12,557 nucleotides of DNA, taken from assembly GCA_016839905.1 (NCBI GenBank), contig JAEOTJ010000101.1, forward strand, positions 1-12,557. The letters are read 5' to 3'. This DNA is from Promethearchaeota archaeon (lineage in GTDB: Archaea > Asgardarchaeota > Lokiarchaeia > Sigynarchaeales > SOKP01). Positions 1 through 5,870 of this stretch are shown here, piece by piece. A model generated the notes under the pieces. That model was given only the letters and a program-made list of their open reading frames with translations. It did not search any database and was not told the DNA's origin. The translations under genes and the position numbers were made by a program. Each line of letters opens with the position of its first letter. Position 1 is the stretch's first letter.

Positions 1-237
1 AATTTAATACCTAAAATACACGGAGAAGGGATAATAATAATAGGAATATTACTAATCTGTTTAGGTATTATTGGTATCATGAGCGGAATAGGAATTTTTC
101 TAAAATTAAATCCTTGTCGTTATTTTGTTATATTTTTCATGACTTTACTCTATTTTTTCGTTTTTCCCTTTGCTATTGCCTTGTTTCTCTGTGATAATGA
201 TGTTAAAGAAATGTTTGTTAAATCAGGAAAAGGGTGA
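1..237 (+). CDS. C-terminal end of an unidentified membrane protein (5' truncated by window edge)
   Basis: Frame 1 is open from the first base and ends with TGA at 235-237, giving 78 residues with no start inside the window. Two strongly hydrophobic stretches are visible. One is Ile/Gly/Leu-rich at roughly residues 11-34, and the other is Phe/Leu-rich at roughly residues 41-63, separated by a short polar loop (KLNPCR). The last 15 or so residues are charged and hydrophilic (CDNDVKEMFVKSGKG), which suits a soluble tail after two transmembrane helices. The family cannot be told from this fragment. The clean open frame and sensible hydropathy make a real gene end likely, and the rest of the gene should lie upstream of the window. 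Confidence 0.65.
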   Translation, partial: NLIPKIHGEGIIIIGILLICLGIIGIMSGIGIFLKLNPCRYFVIFFMTLLYFFVFPFAIALFLCDNDVKEMFVKSGKG

Positions 238-264
238 CCCAATTTTTGATTATTTTTAGAAGTC

Positions 265-399
265 TTGAACCTAAAAAAGAGAGCTCTTAACCAGATCATG
301 AAGGATGAGCCCTCTTACATCGCAGGAAGCATTTACGGTAATAATGTCAATCGGATTAAGCTTGAGATGAAAGAATTAAGAAAACAATTAAAGAAATAA
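265..399 (+). CDS. Possible small protein of 44 residues (TTG start) or gene remnant
   Basis: An open frame runs from just after a TGA at 247-249 to TAA at 397-399. A TTG at 265 gives 44 residues, and the first ATG (298) gives 33. The product would be basic and helical, containing KDEPSYIAGSIYG followed by a Lys/Arg/Leu-rich end. This stretch is less AT-rich than its flanks and uses protein-like codons, which is why it is listed. Neither start has a convincing Shine-Dalgarno, and the length is short enough to arise by chance. It could be a genuine small protein, the remnant of a longer decayed gene, or non-coding. Confidence 0.3.
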   Translation: MNLKKRALNQIMKDEPSYIAGSIYGNNVNRIKLEMKELRKQLKK

Positions 400-416
400 T
401 TTTTTTTTTTTCTTTT
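400..416 (+). terminator. T-tract terminator after the small ORF
   Basis: Twelve consecutive T residues followed by C and four more T lie directly after the TAA at 397-399. Archaeal transcription commonly ends at such oligo-T stretches without a hairpin. It would separate the upstream unit from cdhC. Confidence 0.45.
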
Positions 417-451
417 ATAGTAGAGAAATTGTTTTGGTAAATTTTAATTAG

Positions 452-463
452 TTTTTATAATAA
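452..463 (+). promoter_or_regulatory. Candidate TATA box for cdhC
   Basis: The sequence TTTTTATAATAA resembles an archaeal TATA element. It would place transcription start near 480-490 and leave a leader of about 80 bases before the cdhC ATG. The whole region is AT-rich, so alternatives such as 471-480 cannot be excluded. No clear BRE is seen. Confidence 0.25.
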
Positions 464-520
464 CACTACATAATATATTTTTTTTAATTCTAAAATTAAA
501 CATAATTAAAAATAGTGTTA
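461..520. repeat. 8-bp inverted repeat upstream of cdhC (possible operator)
   Basis: TAACACTA at 461-468 is matched by its exact reverse complement TAGTGTTA at 513-520. The arms are separated by 44 bases of AT-rich sequence and bracket the expected transcription start of cdhC. The arms could be half-sites for a dimeric regulator or a leader stem. In such AT-rich DNA an 8-bp match can also occur by chance. Confidence 0.3.
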
Positions 521-546
521 GAATGATGATCAAGAATAATAATTTT

Positions 547-553
547 AGGAGGT
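547..553 (+). promoter_or_regulatory. Strong Shine-Dalgarno of cdhC
   Basis: AGGAGGT lies 10 bases before the ATG at 564 and is the best ribosome binding site in the window. It fixes the cdhC start and suggests a well-translated mRNA. Confidence 0.75.
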
Positions 554-563
554 TATCCCATTA

Positions 564-2003
564 ATGAGTTTCGGTGATATACCGGTGGATGTCGGTCCAG
601 TCTATGAAGGTGAGAGGATTAGAGGAAATCAAATGTATGTGGAATTAGGAGGTCCCAAAATTGATAAGCATTTTGAACTTGTGAGAGTAAGACCCGAAAA
701 GGACATCACTGATGATAAAGTAGAATTAAATGGGCCTGATCTCGCAGATATGGAACAAGGTTCGAGACATCCAATCGGAATTTTAGTTGAAGTTGCCGGT
801 CCTGAATTGGAAGAGGATCTCGAGGCCGTATTTGAGCGGAGAATTCATGAATTCTGCAATTTCGTTAATGGAATAATGCATCTCAACCAGAGATATACTA
901 ATTGGATGCGTCTTTCCATCTCTTCTTATGAAAAAGGCTTTAATTCTCTTAAAATGCTCGGAACCATTTTAATAAGACTCTTCAAGGCCGAATTACCAAT
1001 AATAAAGAAAGCACAAGTTACGCTCTATACAGACTCTAAAAAGATTGAAAAGCCTTATAAAATGGCAATGGATGTATATAAAAAACGTGATGAACGAGCC
1101 AGGAGCATTCATGACGACCAAGTAGATATGTTTTATGGGTGTGTACTTTGCCAGAGTTTTGCTCCAACACACGCTTGTTGTATAACCCCTGATAGAATGT
1201 CTCTTTGTGGTAGTATAAGTTGGTTTGATGCGAGAGCTGCTGCAAAAGTAGACCCTAAAGGCCCTCTTTTTGAGGTTCCACCTGGCGAAGTTCATAATGA
1301 ACTAGCTGGAGAGTATGAAGGTATAAATGCAATGATAAAGAAGCGCTCACTTGGAGAGATTGAAAGGATTTACCTATATTCGGGAATGGAATATCCTCAT
1401 ACATCTTGTGGATGTTTTGAAGCCATAGATTTCTTGATTCCTGAAACTGGTGTAGGTCATGGGATTATAGATAGAAATCATGATGGAGTTGCTCTTAATG
1501 GGCTTCCTTTTAGTGCAATGGCCAATCAAACTGGTGGTGGAAAACAAATGCCTGGCTTCAATGGTATTAGCATTCAATATATTATTTCACCAAAATATCA
1601 GCTGTATGATGGAAAGCAGGCGAATTTAGAAAGTGGTATTGAAACTGTTGTGTGGATGGGAAAGAGCGTTAAAGAGAGAGTAGCAGAGTTTCTCCCAAAA
1701 GACCTTGTAGATAAGATTGCGACAGAAGACGATGTACTAGATATAAGCGATTTACCTGCGTGGTTAGAAAAGGTCAAGCATCCAATCATTGAGACCGAGG
1801 ATTATAAAACTGCTGTTAGTGGAGAAGAAGAAGAAGAGGAAGAATGGGAAGAAGAAGGTGCAATGGTTCCAATGGGGACTCAGGCGTTTACAGTTCCTGG
1901 AGCTGGCGGTATGGGCGGCTTTAAAGTAATACTTAAGAACTGTAAAATACATGCAGAGACGATCATTATTAAAAAGATATCTCCTAAGCGTGGGAAAAAA
2001 TAA
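564..2003 (+). CDS. cdhC: Acetyl-CoA decarbonylase/synthase complex, subunit beta (archaeal acetyl-CoA synthase)
   Basis: This subunit makes or cleaves acetyl-CoA from CO, a corrinoid-bound methyl group and CoA, in the cytoplasmic CODH/ACS complex of the Wood-Ljungdahl pathway. The 479 residues fit the archaeal form, which lacks the large N-terminal domain of bacterial AcsB. All A-cluster ligands are present. Cys193, 196, 205 and 215 have spacings of 3, 12 and 22 from the first Cys, and Cys282-Gly-Cys284 is the distal-nickel motif. These spacings match those I recall for Moorella AcsB (506, 509, 518, 528 and 595-597). A low-complexity Glu-rich linker (residues 421-431) precedes a Gly/Pro/Met-rich stretch and a conserved-looking end with VILKN and IIIKK. 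The start is set by a strong Shine-Dalgarno. No cdhA, B, D or E gene is in the window, so cdhC appears to be transcribed alone here. Confidence 0.96.
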   Translation: MSFGDIPVDVGPVYEGERIRGNQMYVELGGPKIDKHFELVRVRPEKDITDDKVELNGPDLADMEQGSRHPIGILVEVAGPELEEDLEAVFERRIHEFCNFVNGIMHLNQRYTNWMRLSISSYEKGFNSLKMLGTILIRLFKAELPIIKKAQVTLYTDSKKIEKPYKMAMDVYKKRDERARSIHDDQVDMFYGCVLCQSFAPTHACCITPDRMSLCGSISWFDARAAAKVDPKGPLFEVPPGEVHNELAGEYEGINAMIKKRSLGEIERIYLYSGMEYPHTSCGCFEAIDFLIPETGVGHGIIDRNHDGVALNGLPFSAMANQTGGGKQMPGFNGISIQYIISPKYQLYDGKQANLESGIETVVWMGKSVKERVAEFLPKDLVDKIATEDDVLDISDLPAWLEKVKHPIIETEDYKTAVSGEEEEEEEWEEEGAMVPMGTQAFTVPGAGGMGGFKVILKNCKIHAETIIIKKISPKRGKK

Positions 2004-2031
2004 TTCTTTTTTTACTTTTTTTAATTTTTTT
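2004..2031 (+). terminator. T-rich terminator after cdhC
   Basis: Three runs of six to eight T residues, interrupted by AC and AA, start three bases after the cdhC stop. This is a typical archaeal oligo-T termination region and lies between two convergent genes. Confidence 0.5.
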
Positions 2032-2149
2032 AAATATAATATTAGGATTCCAGCATTTTTAGTTTTAAATTGTTTAATATAACTTTGAATTATTATAAAA
2101 ACAATTAAAAATGTTAGAGTTAATTTATTATACTTTATAAAAATTAGAA

Positions 2150-2614
2150 TTAAATATAATAACCTGAGCTATCTTCTGTATATTTATCCTTATCATCATC
2201 ATCTTCATTATCATTTTGGTCTCCGCTGCCCATAAATTTTTTATAGAAAAACTTTAAAATTTCCTCAGGATCAGAGTTAGGATCAAGGTCTTCAAAATCT
2301 CTTGGATCTATTTTAAGGATTCCCCCATTTTTAAAAGGAACGAATTTACTACGCATTTCATTCTCAAATTTTTCTTGTTTTCTTTCACTAAGGCTTAATT
2401 CCTTACGCATGGCATCTTTTAATTCATTAAGAACAATATTATCCAATTCATCATTTTCAAGCTCTAATAATGTTTCTGTTCCATAAATTCTAGTTATTTT
2501 TTTGATAACTTTTTCTTTTTTGAACTCAGGAATGTCATTAATTGAGTCTATATTTAGTTTATTTAAGATTTTGAGCCAATCAAGTCTAATAGTCCAGATA
2601 TCTTTTCTTATCAT
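2150..2614 (-). CDS. Uncharacterised 154-residue protein with acidic C-terminal tail
   Basis: I do not recognise the family. The first 90 or so residues are charged and predicted mainly helical (INDIPEFKKEKVIKKITRIYG, then Glu/Leu-rich repeats and LSLSERKQEKFENEMR). A segment at about 96-128 looks more conserved in character (GGILKIDPRDFEDL, then DPEEILKFFYKKFMG). The last 25 residues are a low-complexity Asp/Glu/Asn tail ending in GYYI. There is no signal peptide, membrane helix or Cys motif. Such tails often mediate contacts with basic partners, but no function can be assigned. The gene is convergent with cdhC and has no clear Shine-Dalgarno, so its mRNA may be leaderless. Coherent composition over 154 codons makes it very likely real. 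Confidence 0.75.
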   Translation of the reverse strand: MIRKDIWTIRLDWLKILNKLNIDSINDIPEFKKEKVIKKITRIYGTETLLELENDELDNIVLNELKDAMRKELSLSERKQEKFENEMRSKFVPFKNGGILKIDPRDFEDLDPNSDPEEILKFFYKKFMGSGDQNDNEDDDDKDKYTEDSSGYYI

Positions 2615-2894
2615 ATTCTGACGATTTAGTTTAAATACAATATTAATAGTTTTTAGTATTAGTTAAATTTTTATAATACTTGTTTTAAAAATGATTATGT
2701 GAATATTTAAACTTGAGTATTTTAATTTTTAATCTATGGAAATAATATCATATTCTTCAATCGTGTTATTTTCCATCATTGATTTATTAAATTTTAATAG
2801 CTTTTACATTTTAAAATAATAAAAAATATGATAATTAGTTATTTACAAAAAAAAACTTGTTGTTTTTATGATTTTATTCTAATACGAAGTAATT

Positions 2895-3023
2895 TTAAGA
2901 TTTTTTTTTATAAGAGAAATATTTTTTAAAAGCCTTCTCAAAATCAAATGCACGCATGCTAGATAGTTCTCCAAATTGAATTTGCCCAAATTTTTTAAAT
3001 TTTTTATAATCAAGTACATACAT
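2895..3023 (-). CDS. Possible 42-residue small protein or gene remnant
   Basis: On the minus strand an ATG at 3023 opens 42 codons to TAA at 2895-2897. The product would be basic and aromatic: it begins MYVLDYKKFKKFGQ, has a middle FGELSSMRAFDFEKAFK, and ends Lys-rich. The central part is markedly less AT-rich than its surroundings, which suggests selection on protein sequence. No Shine-Dalgarno precedes the start. The separate minus-strand scrap at 2729-2779, in another frame, could be a further piece of the same decayed gene. I cannot name a family. A real small protein, a pseudogene and chance all remain possible. Confidence 0.3.
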   Translation of the reverse strand: MYVLDYKKFKKFGQIQFGELSSMRAFDFEKAFKKYFSYKKKS

Positions 3024-3110
3024 TTTATACAAATCCCTTTATTTAATAGTATTTTAATTTTTCTTTATTTGAAAAATTATATAATTCCTATTATATAAAC
3101 CACGCGTTTT

Positions 3111-3198
3111 ATTAATGATTCCTAAGAGTTTATGTGAAATTTTAATAGTTTAATTTAAAAAATAAATATAAATATAAAACTACATAAATTAATGATTC
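3111..3198. repeat. 11-bp direct repeat ATTAATGATTC upstream of the SAP-SWIM gene
   Basis: ATTAATGATTC occurs at 3111-3121 and again at 3188-3198, 77 bases apart, with partial similarity continuing for several bases after each copy. The second copy ends just before the Shine-Dalgarno-like TTAGG of the next gene. It may be a regulator site or an old local duplication. Confidence 0.4.
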
Positions 3199-3213
3199 TT
3201 AGGCTTGAGAAAA

Positions 3214-4155
3214 ATGAATAGAAAAATCGATGATAGGGCTTATGCGAATTATTTACTTCAAGCGTTAAATGTAAATGATTTAAAACAAATTTGTAGAGAT
3301 TTTGAAATTAAGGGATTCTCAAGATTAAAGAAGGGAGAATTAATAGATTTTATATTAGATTCTTTAGCAGAAGAAGAACTAACAGAGTTTTTAAATCAAA
3401 AAGAGGTTGAAATAATCAGTAATGCCATTGAATTAGCCATAAAAAAAATAAATGGTGAAGATAAAGAATCCATCGGAGCAATTAAAATTGTTAACGCTGA
3501 GAGACATGAAATCGAGCTATCTTTTAAAGGGTTCAGTTGGGAAATTAGTTCCTTTTTGTCTATAACTCCAGAAAACATTGATGATCCTGAAAGAGATTGT
3601 GATTGTAGAATAGGTTCAAATATGGGGTTATGTAATCATTTTTGGGTTGGTTTTATATTATCCTTGAAGGAGAATTATTTTAAACTCTCTGAGTGGACAT
3701 TAACTAAATTACCTGCTGATTTTGAAGATAAGATTAAAACAATAAAATTATCAGTTGGCGTTCCTGGAGCGGAGGGTAAAGGAGAGTCTGTCAGTTTAAT
3801 AGATGAGAGCTCTGATAATGCCGCATTAATAAAACATCTTAATCAGAGTGTCACTATATATGAAGGGCAAATAACTGAAATTGTTGAAAGGCAATCAGAA
3901 TATCAAGACAGAATTACAATCTATTATCATATATCCTTAAAAGGTATAAGATTAGGTCCAAAAATAACCCGAAAAAGCGATTTTAGAGAAGAAGACATTG
4001 TAAATGTTGAAGCTATAAAAATTAGAATAAGTGAGAGATTACAAGATGAAAATGAGTTAACAGAAATGGACAAGATAAAGGTTAATGGAAAGTTAGTGAA
4101 AGATAGTTTTTGGGGTATTATGGTAAAGAATATTAGAAAAGTAGAGAAATTATAA
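3214..4155 (+). CDS. SAP-like / SWIM zinc-finger protein, predicted nucleic-acid binding
   Basis: This 313-residue protein has three recognisable parts. Residues 13-50 (LQALNVNDLKQIC, then GFSRLKKGELIDFIL) have the two-helix pattern of SAP or Rho-N domains, which bind DNA or RNA. Residues 129-142 form a SWIM zinc finger, C-x-C-x8-C-x-H (Cys129, Cys131, Cys140, His142), preceded by the usual beta-rich segment. Residues 205-313 are rich in alternating hydrophobic strands (VTIYEGQITEIV, ITIYYHISLKGI, IKVNGKLV) and could be an OB-like or other beta-barrel domain; that part is inference. ATG 3214 is chosen because TTAGG sits 10 bases upstream, whereas the in-frame TTG at 3205 would abut it. SWIM domains occur in MULE transposases, SWI2/SNF2 proteins and recombination cofactors, but I know no characterised protein with this order. 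The gene is followed 60 bases on by pncB. Confidence 0.8.
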   Translation: MNRKIDDRAYANYLLQALNVNDLKQICRDFEIKGFSRLKKGELIDFILDSLAEEELTEFLNQKEVEIISNAIELAIKKINGEDKESIGAIKIVNAERHEIELSFKGFSWEISSFLSITPENIDDPERDCDCRIGSNMGLCNHFWVGFILSLKENYFKLSEWTLTKLPADFEDKIKTIKLSVGVPGAEGKGESVSLIDESSDNAALIKHLNQSVTIYEGQITEIVERQSEYQDRITIYYHISLKGIRLGPKITRKSDFREEDIVNVEAIKIRISERLQDENELTEMDKIKVNGKLVKDSFWGIMVKNIRKVEKL

Positions 4156-4201
4156 AATTAAATAAGGATTCTTTCTATTATATTAAAAAAGATTCCTCCT
4201 A

Positions 4202-4206
4202 AAAGG
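4202..4206 (+). promoter_or_regulatory. Shine-Dalgarno-like site of pncB
   Basis: AAAGG (followed by T) lies nine to ten bases before the ATG at 4216. It supports that start over the out-of-frame ATG at 4209, which closes after five codons. Confidence 0.4.
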
Positions 4207-4215
4207 TAATGTTAA

Positions 4216-5643
4216 ATGGTTTCTGAATATGGTTTACTCACAGATTTTTACCAGCTAACCATGTGTAATGGTTATTTATTAAAGGGTATGGCTAATGACA
4301 CAGCAGTATTCGACTTGTTTTTTAGAAAGGCGCCCTTTAAAGGGGTTTATGCGATTTCTTATGGGCTAAGCAAGGCATTAAAAGATATTTCTAAGATGTC
4401 GTTTACAGAAGAATCAATTAAATACCTTCAAGAAAGAAAAGTGTTTTCAGATGATTTTTTGGATTATTTAGCTAATTGGAAATGTCAATTAACAATACGC
4501 TCTATCGATGATGGTCGAATTATCTATCCTTATGAACCTATAATGCAAGTTGAAGGTCCATTAATTCAATGCCAATTAATTGAAACCTACTTATTAAATT
4601 GCTTTAATTTTCCAACATTATGTGCAACTAAAGCAAATCGCATGTGGTTAACATCAAATAAGGGGTTCATTTTAGAATTTGGATTAAGGAGGGCACAAGG
4701 ACCTGATGGAGGAATTTCCGCAAGTGAAGCATCAATGGTGGGAGGATGCATGGGTACTTCCAATGTTCTTGCTGGGAAGATACATGATATTAGTGTTAGT
4801 GGAACTCATGCGCATAGTTGGATAATGGCATTCGAATCTGAATTGGAGGCATTTAGAGCTTATGCTGATGTTTATCCGGACTCATGCGTATTATTGATTG
4901 ATACTTATGATATAATTAGGAGTGGTATACCTAATGCGATTAAGGTCGGAAAGGAATTAGAGGAGAAAGGAAAAAAAATGGTAGGTGTGAGGATTGATTC
5001 GGGAGATTTAGCCTATTTCAGTAGAGAAGCACGTAAGATGTTTGATAAAGCAGGACTTGATTATGTTAAAATTATTGCTTCAAATGATATCGATGAGTAT
5101 ATCATTGAAGAAATAAAACATCAAAATGGAACAGTCGATATTTGGGGCATTGGAACCAAGCTTGCGACATGTTATGACCAACCTGCCCTCGGAGGCGTTT
5201 ACAAACTTGTAGAAATAAATGACGAACCACGGATTAAAGTATCTGGAAATGTAGAGAAAATGACAATTCCATGTAAAAAACAGGTATATAGAATATATGA
5301 TAAAAATGATATAATGACAGGTGATATAATAGAACCTTTGGAAAAAGGAAAGTTTGATGAGGATTTTGTGTATGATCCCTTGAATCCTTTAAGATATTAT
5401 AAATTATCTAACCCCACGAGAGTCGAATCGCTTTTAAATTTAAAAATAGATAAAGGAAAATTAACTGTTGATTTAAAAGATTGGAAAAATGCGAGAAAAA
5501 GAATGGAGGAGGATATTAAACACCTCTCGGAATCTTCAGTCCGTCTTCTTAACCCTCAAAAGTATAAAGTGAGTATTAGCCGAACTTTACATGAACTTAG
5601 ATCCGAATTAATGAAACTTTATTTAGGTAATAATAATAGATAA
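4216..5643 (+). CDS. pncB: Nicotinate phosphoribosyltransferase
   Basis: This cytoplasmic NAD-salvage enzyme joins nicotinate and PRPP to form nicotinate mononucleotide, with ATP hydrolysis coupled through a phosphohistidine. The length, 475 residues, suits the family. The N-terminus GLLTDFYQLTMCNGY is the family's typical opening. Other hallmarks are FGLRRAQGPDGG (residues 155-166), SGTHAHSW (195-202, holding the conserved histidines of the active site), RIDSGD (259-264) for phosphoribosyl binding, and GIGTKL (311-316). The gene follows the SAP-SWIM gene in the same direction and may be co-transcribed with it, although a functional link is not evident. A small hairpin spans the stop codon. 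No quinolinate or nicotinamidase gene is adjacent. A nicotinamide-specific relative is unlikely given these motifs. Confidence 0.95.
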   Translation: MVSEYGLLTDFYQLTMCNGYLLKGMANDTAVFDLFFRKAPFKGVYAISYGLSKALKDISKMSFTEESIKYLQERKVFSDDFLDYLANWKCQLTIRSIDDGRIIYPYEPIMQVEGPLIQCQLIETYLLNCFNFPTLCATKANRMWLTSNKGFILEFGLRRAQGPDGGISASEASMVGGCMGTSNVLAGKIHDISVSGTHAHSWIMAFESELEAFRAYADVYPDSCVLLIDTYDIIRSGIPNAIKVGKELEEKGKKMVGVRIDSGDLAYFSREARKMFDKAGLDYVKIIASNDIDEYIIEEIKHQNGTVDIWGIGTKLATCYDQPALGGVYKLVEINDEPRIKVSGNVEKMTIPCKKQVYRIYDKNDIMTGDIIEPLEKGKFDEDFVYDPLNPLRYYKLSNPTRVESLLNLKIDKGKLTVDLKDWKNARKRMEEDIKHLSESSVRLLNPQKYKVSISRTLHELRSELMKLYLGNNNR

Positions 5644-5666
5644 GAATTTTTTTATCTATATTTTTA
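5636..5666 (+). terminator. Hairpin terminator overlapping the pncB stop codon
   Basis: ATAGATAA at 5636-5643, which includes the TAA stop, pairs perfectly with TTATCTAT at 5652-5659 across an 8-base T-rich loop. It is followed by five T residues at 5661-5665. The stem is weak (one G-C pair), so termination may rely mainly on the T runs. Confidence 0.5.
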
Positions 5667-5800
5667 AAATTTTGAACTGAGACTAATTTTTAAATCAAAA
5701 AAAACATTGTACTTAGAAAGTTCTTAAAGGATTTTTAAGATATAGATTTATCCAATATGGTATAATTAAAACTATTAATATAGTGATATATCGGATTATA

Positions 5801-5813
5801 TTTATATTTAAAA
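5801..5813 (+). promoter_or_regulatory. Candidate TATA box for the tes operon
   Basis: TTTATATTTAAAA lies about 60 bases before the tes ATG and would place the transcript start near 5835-5840. A small inverted repeat, ACTAT-TAAT-ATAGT at 5771-5784, is just upstream. Both are weak calls in AT-rich sequence. No Shine-Dalgarno precedes the ATG. Confidence 0.3.
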
Positions 5814-5870
5814 GTGTTTTAATTTGAATAAATACTTGTTTTATTAATTAATTTTGGTGCAAAAACTAAT

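Larger units (their letters stand above)
2615..3213. other. AT-rich 600-base intergenic region between divergent genes
   Basis: This stretch separates the minus-strand 154-residue gene from the plus-strand SAP-SWIM gene and must carry promoters for both. It is very AT-rich, with many A and T runs and no RNA gene that I can recognise. It contains a 42-codon minus-strand ORF (2895-3023) and an even shorter minus-strand scrap (2729-2779) that could encode 16 residues ending EEYDIISID. A direct repeat lies near the SAP-SWIM start. TATA-like candidates for the plus-strand gene are TTATATAA at 3091-3098 and the AAATATAAATATAAAA stretch near 3164-3179. Confidence 0.5.

Noticed and set aside
1821..1858. 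Purine-rich GAA/GAG tract resembling a microsatellite
   Set aside because: It encodes the Glu-rich linker of CdhC. Similar acidic linkers are common before the end of this protein, so it is not a separate repeat element.
993..1952. Several minus-strand ORFs of 60-100 codons across cdhC
   Set aside because: They lie wholly antisense to a well-supported gene, have no recognisable motifs and look like shadows of its codon usage.
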